Positions 21,401 to 30,599 of a stretch of 64,000 bases of DNA are shown piece by piece. The stretch comes from Cinclus cinclus (Eukaryota; Chordata; Aves; Passeriformes; Cinclidae): NCBI RefSeq assembly GCF_963662255.1, contig NC_085055.1, positions 1,411,979 through 1,475,978 on the forward strand. Reading direction: 5' to 3'. The notes beneath the pieces are model-generated. The model worked only from the letters and a program-made list of their open reading frames with translations. It made no database searches and was not told the origin of the DNA. Position 1 is the first letter of the stretch; each line of letters starts with the position of its first letter. The translations under genes and the position numbers were made by a program.

Positions 21401-22381
21401 CCTTCCATTGCAAACAATTCCACGGTTCTGTGAGTTACCTCAACAATTTCAAGAGAGGAGAATTCGCAACAGTACAATTTCCCAAGCTCTTAGTTTTCAA
21501 CACAACCACTCACAAGCACCCAAAAAAGAGAATTACAAAGGCATTTAAAAAACCCAAAACCCAATTGGCAATGAGAGCACCGCACTCATTTCAGCCCAGC
21601 TCTACCTGCAGGATGCAGCTCATGATGTCAGATGCAATTTTGGCATGTGGGGCATCCTCATCTTTGCCAGAGGGTTTCAGGTTGTGCTCCAGACAGGACT
21701 CCCAGAGAGCCACCAGGGCTTTGCCGTGCTTTTCAATGGATGCAGTCTCCCTGATGGCCGTGGTGATGCGGGTGATGCAGATCTCCACCACAGCCTGGTC
21801 GTTGTCATTGGTCTGGTAGTCCTGGGACACAGCAAAACACATCTGCCAGTGAGCTGGTTTGCCAGGACCCCACAAAATTCAGTTTTTCTAGCAGTCCGGT
21901 GTCCGCTTTCCCCACTTCTATCTTTACAAAAAAGGTTCAGAGTGGTAGAACTCTGGAACTTGTCATCCTACAGGTCTTAGTTCTCATTACTGGGAAGGTA
22001 TGGACCCCTGTAATCTCATATAATCTTTAATATGCTTTAAATAACTATTTAAGAAAAAATAGTATAAATATGAACTGGAAATACCTTTGCGGGAAAACAA
22101 GCCAGTGAGAACTGGATTTTTAAGCACATTTTAAAATACTATGCTTTGCTCTTCAAGTCTCTTCAGAAATCAAAATTGTTTATACCCCCCCTTATTTATA
22201 TATTATGATTTTTAAAAATTATTAAGGACACTGTTTCACTCACTGCAGCTGAACTAATAATTCTGATCTGTTCAAGAGCTTCGGAGAGGCTTCCTTCGAT
22301 CTCAGCATCCTCCAGGGAAAAGAGATCCCCTGCCCGGGACAGGTCCTTCTGTGCCAAAACCAGCCCGAAGAGATGATGCAT
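198..22381 (-). CDS. VEPH1: VEPH1 (melted homologue), N-terminal six coding exons, partial at left edge
   Basis: Six minus-strand exons join in one frame into the first 375 codons of ventricular zone-expressed PH domain-containing protein 1. The start is [18 protein letters not shown]. Exon lengths are 138, 216, 175, 167, 210 and 221 bases, with junction phases 0, 0, 1, 0, 0, 2 and GT-AG borders throughout. The family is the vertebrate counterpart of Drosophila Melted: a helical, armadillo/HEAT-like N-terminal region and a C-terminal phosphoinositide-binding PH domain, acting at membranes on insulin/TOR, Hippo and, in mammals, TGF-beta receptor signalling. Human VEPH1 is about 830 residues, so roughly 45 per cent is here and the PH domain is off the left edge. 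Intron sizes in transcript order are 422, 2326, 13526, 1100 and 3683 bases. The 13.5 kb intron hosts PTX3 on the other strand. No frameshift or stop is seen. Untranslated 5' exons were not located. Confidence 0.95.
783..930 (-). mobile_element. CR1 LINE 3' fragment
   Basis: AGAATGGTTTGGAAGGGACC followed by a TGCCATGGGCAGG block is the inverted 3' tail of a chicken-repeat-1 LINE. It lies in VEPH1 intron 5. Confidence 0.75.
2640..2712 (+). mobile_element. CR1 LINE 3' fragment, degenerate
   Basis: A GGTTGGAAG stretch is followed by a TTTATGATTCCATGATC terminal repeat, the CR1 end signature. The body is weakly preserved. Confidence 0.5.
2798..2893 (+). mobile_element. CR1 LINE 3' fragment
   Basis: The CR1 tail reads GGTAGTGGAAGTGTCCCTGC, then GGTCCCTTCCAACTCAAACC. 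It is in VEPH1 intron 5. Confidence 0.75.
3931..3994 (+). mobile_element. CR1 LINE 3' end
   Basis: A short terminal piece with GATCATCTTTAAGGTCCC and an ATTCCATGATTCCATG end repeat. Confidence 0.7.
4102..4311 (-). CDS. VEPH1: VEPH1 coding exon 5 (residues 233-302)
   Basis: The exon is 70 codons, phase 0 at both ends, from [18 protein letters not shown] to [12 protein letters not shown]. The acceptor is ttttttaacag and the donor GTAAGG. It belongs to the helical repeat region of the family. Confidence 0.95.
5412..5578 (-). CDS. VEPH1: VEPH1 coding exon 4 (residues 177-232)
   Basis: The exon completes a split Gly codon and continues [18 protein letters not shown] to VARKRQLG. The acceptor is gctgtgtccccag and the donor GTAAAC, ending in phase 0. 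An LTR copy begins only about 26 bases upstream of the acceptor (plus-strand 5,604 onward), so the branch point may lie inside or at the edge of the LTR. Confidence 0.93.
5604..6075 (+). mobile_element. Solo LTR of an endogenous retrovirus, avian type
   Basis: The stretch has LTR layout: a unique 5' region, an AATAAA at 5,983-5,988 followed by a T-rich segment ending in a family-typical GTTCCAGGTCAGCCT stretch, and a plausible CA end at 6,050 or 6,075. No internal retroviral coding sequence adjoins it, so it is a solo LTR. The exact family was not determined. It is antisense to VEPH1 and on the PTX3 strand. Confidence 0.65.
6108..6212 (-). mobile_element. CR1 LINE 3' fragment
   Basis: CACAGAATGACTTGGGTTGG opens an inverted CR1 tail immediately right of the solo LTR. 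Confidence 0.75.
7560..7782 (+). mobile_element. CR1 LINE 3' fragment, about 220 bases
   Basis: It holds the GAGGGTGCTGGGCACTGCCC block, a GTGGTTGGA block and a diverged terminal GATCCTTTCCAACTCAGGA. It is antisense to VEPH1, in intron 3. Confidence 0.75.
8091..8118. repeat. Poly(A) tract
   Basis: More than 20 consecutive A followed by CAAAAAACC. No recognisable retroposon body adjoins it. Confidence 0.85.
9197..9290 (-). mobile_element. CR1 LINE 3' fragment
   Basis: ATGGAATCATTCAGGTTGGA followed by AAGGACCTCCAGGACC is an inverted CR1 end, about 1 kb upstream of PTX3. Confidence 0.7.
9980..10297 (+). promoter_or_regulatory. PTX3: PTX3 GC-rich promoter and 5' leader
   Basis: The sequence becomes CpG-rich just before the PTX3 start. 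It holds a run of 12 C at about 9,993-10,004, a CCCTT/CCCCT pyrimidine tract at 10,130-10,177 and several CpGs. A TATATAA-like motif at about 9,776 is too far from the ATG to be called a TATA box with confidence. The transcription start was not located and no factor site is claimed. Confidence 0.55.
10130..10177 (+). repeat. (CCCTT)/(CCCCT)n pyrimidine tract in PTX3 leader
   Basis: Two or three CCCTT units are followed by about seven CCCCT units without interruption. The minus strand has regularly spaced G4 runs, so it could fold into a quadruplex; this same strand is the VEPH1 sense strand. Confidence 0.85.
10298..10445 (+). CDS. PTX3: PTX3 exon 1 coding part (signal peptide, residues 1-49)
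   Basis: The exon encodes [20 protein letters not shown], a hydrophobic secretion signal, then the acidic [19 protein letters not shown] segment conserved in long pentraxin 3. The donor GTGAGT is at 10,446, phase 1. The first ATG after the GC-rich leader is used. The exon is six codons longer than in human. Confidence 0.95.
10298..15069 (+). CDS. PTX3: PTX3, long pentraxin 3, complete (three exons, 426 residues)
   Basis: Exons 10,298-10,445, 10,915-11,433 and 14,456-15,069 join in frame (both introns phase 1) into 426 codons plus TAA. PTX3 is a secreted soluble pattern-recognition molecule that forms disulfide-linked octamers, binds C1q, microbes, FGF2 and hyaluronan-matrix proteins, and is induced by inflammatory signals. 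Residues 1 to about 22 form a signal peptide; the acidic stretch [19 protein letters not shown] and the Cys53/Cys55 pair follow; residues 60-222 are helical/coiled-coil; 223-426 is the pentraxin domain with signature [11 protein letters not shown] at 314-324. Pentraxin cysteines at 224, 255, 316, 362, 363 and 402 match human 179, 210, 271, 317, 318 and 357 with a constant +45 offset. Odd points: Asp265 replaces the glycosylated human Asn220; no Cys103 equivalent is present; sequons occur at Asn155 and Asn323. The gene is intact and antisense within VEPH1 intron 3. Confidence 0.97.
10716..10812 (+). mobile_element. CR1 LINE 3' fragment in PTX3 intron 1
   Basis: GGTCCCTTCCAACCCAAACC is preceded by a TCTGTAA stretch and followed by a degraded terminal repeat. 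It fills about a fifth of the 469-base intron 1. Confidence 0.75.
10915..11433 (+). CDS. PTX3: PTX3 exon 2 (oligomerisation region, residues 50-222)
   Basis: The acceptor is ttcccttccag and the donor GTAAGG; the exon is 519 bases. It starts with the [15 protein letters not shown] block, which is strongly conserved, then a long amphipathic helical stretch rich in Leu, Glu and Gln that drives multimerisation in the family. It is about 39 residues longer than the human exon, contains only two cysteines (53, 55), and carries an Asn-Val-Ser sequon at 155. Confidence 0.95.
14080..14378 (+). mobile_element. CR1 LINE 3' fragment interrupted by a second CR1
   Basis: The plus-strand CR1 body runs to the GGACTT block at 14,212, stops, and resumes at about 14,349 with GAGATCTTTTCCAACCTTAATGA, which is its own terminal part. 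The intervening 136 bases are another CR1 in the opposite direction. The composite ends about 75 bases before the PTX3 exon 3 acceptor. Confidence 0.75.
14213..14348 (-). mobile_element. CR1 LINE 3' fragment nested inside another CR1
   Basis: CACAGAATCAGGGAATGC opens an inverted CR1 tail, continuing with CACCTGCCATGGACAGGGGA and CAGCCTGGCCTTGGACAC. It splits the surrounding plus-strand CR1 and is therefore the younger insertion. Confidence 0.78.
14456..15069 (+). CDS. PTX3: PTX3 exon 3 (pentraxin domain, residues 223-426)
   Basis: The acceptor is aacctttccag. The exon opens [18 protein letters not shown] and ends [11 protein letters not shown] and TAA. It carries the full pentraxin (LamG-like) domain, with the H-x-C-x-x-W-x-S-x-x-G signature and the adjacent Cys362-Cys363 that link tetramers into octamers in human PTX3. 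An Asn-Gly-Ser sequon at 323 lies inside the signature loop. Confidence 0.97.
15418..15575 (+). mobile_element. CR1 LINE 3' fragment within PTX3 3' UTR
   Basis: The CR1 body (TGCCCCTGGATCCCTGGAAT, then TGCCATGGCAGGGGTGG) is in sense orientation within the PTX3 3' UTR and would be carried by the mRNA. Confidence 0.8.
15845..15850 (+). terminator. PTX3: PTX3 polyadenylation signal AATAAA
   Basis: A canonical AATAAA lies 776 bases after the PTX3 stop, in an AT-rich stretch, with T-rich sequence both sides. It is the first good signal downstream of the stop. Confidence 0.75.
17213..17450. repeat. Degenerate minisatellite, unit about 19-21 bp (GGGAACGAACGGCATTTT type)
   Basis: About 11-12 units of the type GGGAACGAACGGCATTTTGG vary by point changes and small length changes of the T and G runs. 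It lies in VEPH1 intron 3, between PTX3 and exon 3. Open frames through it are repeat artefacts. Confidence 0.85.
19105..19279 (-). CDS. VEPH1: VEPH1 coding exon 3 (residues 119-177)
   Basis: The exon runs from [19 protein letters not shown] to ETILRSVLQ. The acceptor is tttttgcag and the donor GTAGGC, ending in phase 1. The sequence is highly conserved with the human protein. It is the exon upstream of the PTX3-bearing intron. Confidence 0.95.
19791..19955 (-). mobile_element. CR1 LINE 3' fragment
   Basis: CACAGAATCCCAGAATGG opens a well-preserved inverted CR1 tail in VEPH1 intron 2. Confidence 0.8.
21306..21432 (+). mobile_element. CR1 LINE 3' fragment
   Basis: CAGGGCTTGGAGCAGCCTGG, a CTGCCCATGGCAGGGGT block and a decayed terminal CACGGTTCTGTGAG. 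It is in VEPH1 intron 2, near exon 2. Confidence 0.8.
21606..21821 (-). CDS. VEPH1: VEPH1 coding exon 2 (residues 47-118)
   Basis: The exon is 72 codons, phase 0 at both ends, running from [19 protein letters not shown] to [10 protein letters not shown]. The acceptor is ctgtgtcccag and the donor is GTAGAG. This is part of the helical N-terminal region and is very similar to mammalian VEPH1. Confidence 0.95.
22244..22381 (-). CDS. VEPH1: VEPH1 coding exon 1 (start codon, residues 1-46)
   Basis: The ATG is at 22,381-22,379 on the minus strand and opens [18 protein letters not shown], the conserved VEPH1 N-terminus, continuing to [10 protein letters not shown]. The donor GTGAGTG follows at 22,243, phase 0. 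The first in-frame ATG fits the family start, so it was chosen. Upstream, the 5' leader is probably split: an AG that could serve as acceptor (gcctgcag) lies about 18 bases before the ATG, but its pyrimidine tract is weak, so the UTR exon border is unresolved. Confidence 0.95.
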
Positions 22382-23296
22382 GGCCCTGCTCAGCCACCCC
22401 CTGCAGGCACCATGGGCACAGAGTGCTCAGCTGGGGACAAAACGGGGACAATCCTGGCCAGGAGCAAACCAATTTCATATGAAGGATAAATCCGGGCTGT
22501 ATTTCAAAACTTCCTTGGACCCAGTCTAAAAGAAAACAACAACAAATAGAGGAAAAAAAAAAAATCAGCAAACGCATTGACTGACATATTCCAGTTCAGC
22601 AAAGATTTTTTTAAATGTGTGTGAAAGTGTCAGACAGGACCCCCTGAGCCAGGGACACCCCTAAGCACATTGAGGAACTATGTGAATTTTTACCTTCAAA
22701 CACTAAGTAGCTTAAAATTAGATTAAAAATTACGAATTTTCAGTAATAACTGAACCAAATGTTTTCTTCCTTTCCATGCATGTTACCTGAGCATGGGCCA
22801 GCTGCTGAGGGCTCCAAACCCCTTTCCCTGGTCAGGAGCAGAGCTTTCCTGGAGGAGGAAGAGGAGGAGGAGGAGGGTGAAGCCTCTTCCTTTGTTTTCT
22901 GGGTTGTTGTGTCTTAACTCCAGAAAAAACATCATTAGCAAGACTGAGAAGATAACGAGTTTTGTTCCGAACAAAACTGTCACTTTTGTAGCCACAATGA
23001 TCCCCAGGGTCTTTTAACCTCCTGTAAAACAAAGCCTTGGCTGAGGAATGGAGCAGAGGCTGAGCCAGGCAGGGCCAGGCTCACACTTTGGGAAGTGTCC
23101 TGCATTTGAGTCCTAAAACTCTGCTTAGATCCCACACGGATTCAGTCTGGGTGTCAACTCCTCTGGATTCTTCTCTTGAGTTGACAAAGCCACAAGATAT
23201 ATGACTTATTATTTGAGATAGGGAATACCCTTAATACCTATTTTATTCTATTTTTTTCCAGAGGGAAAAGAAAAAAAAGTCAAATCTAATCACATA
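22382..23296. other. VEPH1 5' flank, no gene seen
   Basis: No coding exon is visible. A GGA-rich microsatellite lies at about 22,850-22,880. Part of this stretch is presumably VEPH1 5' UTR intron or proximal leader; no CpG island marks a promoter immediately here. Confidence 0.5.
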
Positions 23297-23446
23297 ATCA
23301 CAGAAGGTTAAAGAGCTGGGAGGGACCTTAATCCCAATTAGTCCCAACCCCCCTGCCATGGGCACAGCCACCTCCCACTAGCCCAGGTTGCCCAAGGTCT
23401 TAGCCAGCCTGGCCTTGGGCACTGCCAGGGTTGGGGCATCCACAGA
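23297..23446 (-). mobile_element. CR1 LINE 3' fragment
   Basis: A decayed AATCACAGAAGG start, then CCCCCCTGCCATGGGCACAG and CAGCCTGGCCTTGGGCAC. An inverted CR1 tail upstream of VEPH1. Confidence 0.8.
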
Positions 23447-23763
23447 AGGAAAAACCGAGGTAAAACACTGAGAACATTCTGGAAGCAGCTCCCTGGAACA
23501 ATCTCTATTTTTATAGGCAGCACGGTGCACTTGCTAACGCCACAAGGCAGGGCTGTTTGAATTTCCCCAACTCTATCAATACCATTCCCAATCCCATCGA
23601 GCAGAAGCAGAAAGGAGCTGATTGCAAATCCCGAGGCACAAATCACCCACCTGAGCCACAGGGATGGGTGGCAGCTCAGATACTCTCACCCTACTCACAC
23701 TCAGCCATTCCCAGATCCAAAAAATAAAACAGTTCAGAAAGCCGCAGGCACAAACAGATTTTT

Positions 23764-23793
23764 GATTTTTTTTTTTTTTTTTTTTTTTTTTAC
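23764..23793. repeat. Poly(T) tract
   Basis: A nearly pure run of about 28 T. The minus strand is a poly(A); no retroposed gene was recognised beside it. Confidence 0.85.
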
Positions 23794-23799
23794 CTGCTT

Positions 23800-26700
23800 G
23801 GGATCCCCCCAGGCCATCCTCAGGGATGGGGTCAGGTGTTCTGAGGACACCAGAGCCCTTCTCCTGCTCTCCCCCCGGCAGCATCCAGGGCACGGTGGCA
23901 GGCAGGGATCCCCGAGCTGTTAATTGCGGTGAATTAATGGAGAAGGCATCCCAGGAATGCAGAATAAAGCAGCCTAAAAGTTACCCATGGCTCCGTCAGG
24001 TGACTGAAGGAACCCAAAGGCAGGGAAGCCTTATCTCTGAATGAGCTGCTCTGTTTCCAGGGCAAAATACAAAGCCTGCTCCGCTTGAGGGCAGTTGTTT
24101 TTAACAGAGGAAACAGAACTCTCTGTGTTAGGGGAAAAGCTATCCTTGCCTGCGAAGGAGGGGAAGCAGCCCTCAGTAACCCACACTGCTTGAAAGAGAG
24201 AGAGAGCAAGTGAACAGCCTTGCTGGAGAGGAGATTTCCTGGCCAAAGGAATAAATGCTGTCGTTCTGCAGCCTTTACACGAGCACAAAAGAGGGTCTGA
24301 GGTTTGCTCTGGCTTTTTAACATGAGCCTCAGGGGTAGCACAACAAAATGTGCCCACATAATGCAGAAAAGTACTCCAGGAAGGAAGGTCCGTGGAGCCC
24401 TCCCTTTGACGAGCTGCTCTGAAACACAGCAGCCCCTTCTGCAGGAGCTGGGCTTCTTCATCCTCCCAGGTCCCTTCCAGCTCAGGTTATTCCCTGATCC
24501 CTGGGAATATCATTGGCCTTGTGCAAATGATCCTCCCCTGGGTGTGCTCCTGCACAGGAATTTCTCAGAGAGGTCCTGAGCTCTACCTGAACAGAGAATT
24601 TTACGTGAGTTTTATAGACAATACTCAGGATCATGCAGGAAAAAAACCAAAAACAAACATTTCTTTATTGTGAGCTCTTGGAAATGGAATTACAGCAAAT
24701 CCTCTTAATGCTTACATTGTGTAACAGTGCTGGAAATACTTTCCTTGCATCAGCATTAAAGAGAATTGTTCTTTAAGCATTTCCTTGCTCACTACAAGAT
24801 TTGCTATTAATAGGCAGCAGGCACTGAGCAAGAGGGAAAACAAATCATGTGTCTTAAAAAAATGTCATCTTAAAATTTTCTTTTCTTAAAGGGTCAGGCT
24901 GGGCAATAAAATTAGCTTCAGAGTGTAATTCCTGAGGTGCCTCATCACCTTGACTCCACACCACCCATCCGAGTTTTCTTACTTGCTGTGTTTGCGTCCC
25001 ACACACAGAAGGAATGGAAAAGGCAAAGGTTTGGCCAAAGTTTGTCCATCCTGCCTGGATCCCCCTGGCGCTGCATCAGAGGGGATTCACAGCAGGAATT
25101 TGCACCTTTCCAAGGCCAGAACGGAGCAGGAACTCCAGCACTTGGAAAAAACTTCAAGTTATCGTTATGCAGGAAAAACCCCTCGGTTTATAACACAAAC
25201 CACTTGCACTGGTTCTGGTGCAGTCCCACATCAATTCCCAGGTTTGATCTGATTTTCAACACCTCCTTTCCCTTTTCATGCCAAGCTGAAAGAGCCACCC
25301 TGTCCCTGGGACCTTGAAGCTACTCCCCTCCAAGGTGAATCTCTCCACTTGCTGCAGGCACAGCATTCTTACCAAAGCTCCTTATCAGAAGCAATCAGAA
25401 TAAAAGCCAGCCTGACAGGTTTCAGAGCTTGAAGCTACTGAATTGGTCTGTTTGCAAAATAATTCCCCCAATAATAGAAGATTAACAATAAAAATTCAGT
25501 GTAAAAGGGCAGTTGGACCTACAGGCATCCAAAAGCCATTTGAACTTGAGCTGAAAGGCTGAGCCTTACAGTTTATCAGGAGCTCAGCTTCTGCAGAATG
25601 ACATTAGAAGGACAGGGAAAAAAGTCTCTTTAAAACCAAAGAGGAAGGCAGAAGATAATTTTTTATATATATTTACAGTGAAGGAAATTCTATAAGAAAA
25701 TCATCTCCTTAACTTCTGAAAGACTTGAAATGTAATTCCAGCTGCTTGATTTTTTGGGTGCTATCCCACTGGAAACAGAAACACAACCTTCAAACAATTG
25801 TGCAAGGACACTTTTTATCTAGCTCTGTGCTACACAACATCACCAGGAAAGCCTTCACTCTGTTTAAGGCATTTTAGGCAACTCAGGCCACTGGAGTTCA
25901 TGTTAAGTGAACCTTCACAGAATTTTCTGTTTTTTCCCTTGCTGGAGCTGCAGCTCCTTGCTGGAGCGCAGGGATGCTCCCAACCCAGCCCAGGCAGGGC
26001 TCCCAAGGAAATCAAATTAATCAGCAGATCCTCCATCCTCTGTGACACACCATGGTTCTCCCCAGAAGCTGCAGCACAACTCCCACACGGAATTTCTTTT
26101 TCCCCACGGAAGGGCTGAGCCACCACAGGTGCCAAAGCTCTTTGCTAAACACAATGCTCATTTCCTGAAATCTTGAAAAATCTAAAAGGTATAGAATCAG
26201 TATCTGGTTCAAAACTAACTTAAAGTGCCCAGTAAAGTCCATGGGAGAGGAAAGTGATCTGGGAATTCTCTGGGGCTGGAGAGATTTGTGTTAGAGAACT
26301 GGGAGCTATTTTATCTTGGGCACAACACAGCCCAGAGCTTTGAGTGACCTTAAAAACGAAACCAAAACTCCCTTTCCTTACCTCCCACCACCCTGCCATG
26401 CTTAACTCATGGATTCCACAGAGGGATTTGGATGCCTTGCATGAAAGGCACTGGAGGAAAACAGAAGGAAAATAGTGTTAGTGTCTCTCTGCCTTTCCAG
26501 ACTGTAAATTCCCTTAAGGTCTCCTCCAGGAATGATTGGTTTGCACCAAGCAAGGTTTAATCCTCAGGACCTGGGTCCTTAAAGGCCTGGAGAGCAGAGC
26601 TGTGCTGAGCCCTGGCTGGTGTTACTCACACATGCATGGAATGAACAGAGCAGGTTTGGATTTCCATGCTCTGGGGATAAATGTTTCTAACAACTGTGTA

Positions 26701-29700
26701 TTTACTTGTAGTTTCCTTTTCCACGAGCAGCAGGAAGATTAGAATAATCTTCAAAGAAAAATTTGAATTTCTGGTAGAATTCCCTTCTGTTGAAATTCTT
26801 CTTCCCCATCTTACAAGAACAGATTTTGTGGAATTTCTGTCTCAAAGAGTTACAGAAGTTTGTACTATTGGCCAAGACTGCTGGAAACTTCCTTCCCCCT
26901 GTGCACCAACCCAGGGAGGATAAAAAAGCCTGGATACATTTCCCAAGAACATCCATATATACAATTCATGGATAGAATATTACAAGATATTTCAGAGAAC
27001 CTTTCCCCTCCATGTTGCACTAATCAACATTTACTTTATTTTTATGCTTGGAATCATTTACTCCCTAAAATAGAGCATCCTTTCTAAAGTTGGAAATAAA
27101 GTTCTCACATTTTTCAGTGAAAGAAAAGGATTAAAGATTATATTGAGAGAGCATCATTTTCACACAGGGTGAATAGACTACAGCAGTTCCCATGGGATCA
27201 GCTGCATATATTTAAAATCTTCCCACAAGACAACCATTGTTTCCTATGAGCCTCTCTCTCTTTTTTTTTTTTTTTTTTCTGTCAGGACAGGTTTCCACAC
27301 TTCACATCCCTTGAAATCCCATGGATGCTGAGCTGGACCAGACGATGAAATGATAAATTATGAAGTCTATTAATTGGTTTCAATCCCTAAAATTAATTTC
27401 AGGGGTTAAAACTGGTTTTTACTAATGGAACACCTCATTGCAGTGTAGGGAGCTGATCTCTCAGCATCCAGCTCCTGGACACAAGGAATGTGTGTCCCTA
27501 TGGAGGACACTGCAGGATAATCATGAATTACAGAGGTTTTAGAGAGAGCTCTCCTACCAGAATTCCAGGCTGTGCCAGCACCCACAGCCTGAAGGCAGCT
27601 CAGGGTCCTTCCAGGTGTGAGAATATTCCACCCTGTGATGAACTGGTTTAATCAGCAGGTTTATGGGACAGAATCTGCCTGAACTGAACCAGATCTCACC
27701 GAGCTCCAGGGCAATTTTGGCTGCACAACACATGCAGAAGCCACTGCTGCAGAGGGGTAACAATGTACTTAGGAACTTGCCAACTTCTACTGCTGCAAAC
27801 AGACAACTCGATCAATTTTTTTATATAAATAAATTACTTGATAACCTTGGTGCTGTCAAGACAGTTTCATCTGATTTTCAATCTATAAGAAATCATATTT
27901 GGCTGCTGGTTCAGCACACACTGATGCTTTATATAGCATTTAGCATTCTTAACATCACTAAGGCAGATTTGTAAGAATTCCATGTTTAAATGTCTCTGTG
28001 ATATTAAAATATTAGGCTAAACTAAACAACACAGTGCCAAGATGGAATAAGCTGCTTCATAAGAAACACTAATCACTGTCACAATGATGCTGCCAAAAGC
28101 TGCACATTTTCAAGGTATGCTTAACGAGCTTTTAGATCTGTGACTTGTTTTCAAGACCACAGTGATCTTACAGGGAAAAAAAGAATTTGGTTTAAAATTT
28201 TACAAAGGGAATAATGTGCATTTCCATCTGAAGAGACCGTGAGGGACTACAGGGTCAGAATCCAGGGACCCTGTCGTGAAAAATGCCACTTTGGCAGGGA
28301 AAAGACTGGACTAGAGCAGTAAATAAATGCAAAAATCACTGAACCTCTAAGTCTCCTGAAGCAGCAGTCACCGGACAAGCACTGAACGTCCTGAAGTTCC
28401 TCCCAGGTACCTGGCAATCCCCCCCAGTGTCTCTCTAGCTGGTGATTTAATAGGACCAGCAGCTCCCCAGAGTGCCACGGTTCCCCCAAAGCCAGGCTTT
28501 AATTCTGGAGCCCAGGGACCAAGTGGCCCCGAGCATGGTGAGGGGTGGAAGGAGCCAGCTGAGCCCCAGGAGGATCCAGGGGGGCTGCAGGTTCATGTCT
28601 CACACACAGACACTGCTTCTTCCTTCCCTGGCACCTCCAGCTCCCAGCACTTCTCACAGGCATCGCTGCAATACATTTCTACATCTCATAACCACAGCTC
28701 CTGCACTCACAGAAACCCGGGAACAGGCACGCTGTGAACGACCACACTGCCTCCAAAACCTCCTCCATTATTTAACACTCAGCCCTGCTCCTTAACTCCC
28801 CTCCCCGCAGTAATTTATTCATTATTCAAACTGTTACATGAACACTTATTTAAGTTATTCATACCTCTCAGAAGCGAGACCTCGGAAAAACATGAATAAT
28901 TGATGGCAAATTGGCGCTCTTCAGAGAAATTGGGATGGGCTCCATCCCAGCTGCCAGTGCCCCTGCCATCCCCCCGGCTCTGGTATGTGAACCAGGCTGC
29001 TGGCGGGTGCTCAGCCCTGTCAGCCCGAGCGAACAGTCTATTCAGTTACCCTGGAGTTGTCATGTGGAATCAAGCAAACAAATAGCTTCTCTCCCTCTGC
29101 CCCAGCTCCGGTGCTGGAAAACACATCAGGAATAATTCCTCACCCAGCTTAACTCGGGCAGCGGCTCCAGTGAAAGTGCTCCCAGCTCGATACGGAATTT
29201 GAATTAGTTAAAAGGATTTATCAACAGCCGGTGGTTACATTCAGTTAATTAATAACCTGCTTAAGAGTAACAAGGAAATTGCAGAAGTTAATATTACTTT
29301 TGGGGCCTCTTCTCGAAGGTTGGAGCCTGTCAGTGCCTCTGAAGGAACTTCAGCCAAAGGAAAAGTCAGGGGAGAGCAGGACACTGAGGAGATGCAGCCT
29401 TTCAGCTGGCACTTGGGGCATCTCAGCAGCTCCTGAAGCTCAGCCAGCCCTTCCAGAGGGACTGCCCAGGTGGGACTTGTGCCCAGGACCTACCTGAGCA
29501 CCTCCAGAGCTTGGCAGCTGCAACAGAAATGATCTCCAAAGCATTCCAGAGGCATTCCACACACACCTGATCTTTCCCCAGCAAGCCTGTCCTTACTTTT
29601 CCTGTTAACTTCCCTCTGACAAACTCTGGACTCCCACCAAGTCAAGCTTAACCAAAACTGACCCTACAGACCAAACTGACCAACACCATGGATCTGAGCC

Positions 29701-30470
29701 TGGCTGTGTCCTCTTCTCCTGAGAGAGCACAGGAGCAAGCCCTCACTGGGAGTGTCCCAGCAAGGACATTTTTCTAGTAACAGCCAAAGAAATATCAAAG
29801 GAACCAACTGGGAACAGCCAAGTGTGAGGTCAAGCACCCTTGGGCAGCTGCTGGGAGAAGAGCAAGTCTCTTTGCCCAAAGATAATGAGGAGAAACGTTT
29901 GTACAACTCTTGTTAGGGTGTTCGTAATGCTGAAGGAGTTTATAAGTTATAGTTTTAACAAAACCCCTTCTCCCCAGAATACACATTCAGTCACACAGGT
30001 CCTCAGTTTTGTTGGCAATTCCTCCTAACGGCTTTTTTGCTTCTGCTCACTGCACCACAGCCTGAGCAACCAAATACAAAATTAATGGGGGGTGAACACA
30101 TTCTTTTAACGACGTTAAAGCTGTTGTTGTCCTTTAAGGGAAATGTAGTTGTGTGTTTCCTACATCTTCCTTTTAACTCAGGAAGGACAGGAGCACAGCG
30201 GGCTTCTCTCCCACTTTTATGAGACTGTAAGAAAGCTTGTGAGATGATGGCAGGACAGAAACATTCTCACTCTGAAATTCATTTTCTAAACAAGAGATTT
30301 TAATATAATAAATTTCACAGGGCAGGGTGGTCTGACTAAGAGAGCACAGACAGGGAGCTGGATTTTATTTCTGCATCTGATAACAACTTTATTCATTGTA
30401 CAGCAGCAATCCAGACCTTCCTTTCCTCACCATGAACCTATTTTTGACTTCTAATAGCAACCAAAATCAC
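23800..30470. other. Noncoding stretch upstream of VEPH1
   Basis: No exon of a known gene was recognised on either strand; open frames are short and without family features. It holds short homopolymer runs (27,260-27,278) and, at 28,800-29,320, an AT-rich low-repeat segment dense in ATTA/TAAT words that may be a conserved regulatory element. Confidence 0.5.
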
Positions 30471-30477
30471 CCAGAGA

Positions 30478-30572
30478 TTATGGACTCCCCATCCCTGGAA
30501 GTGTCCAAGGCCAACCTGGGATAGAGGAAGGTGCTCATGGCAGGGGTGGAACAAGATGAGCTTTAAAGTCTT
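30478..30572 (+). mobile_element. CR1 LINE 3' fragment
   Basis: CCCCATCCCTGGAAGTGTCC, then a TCATGGCAGGGGTGGA block and GATGAGCTTTAAAGTC. Confidence 0.75.
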
Positions 30573-30599
30573 TGCTGTAATAATAAGATAAACCAAAAT

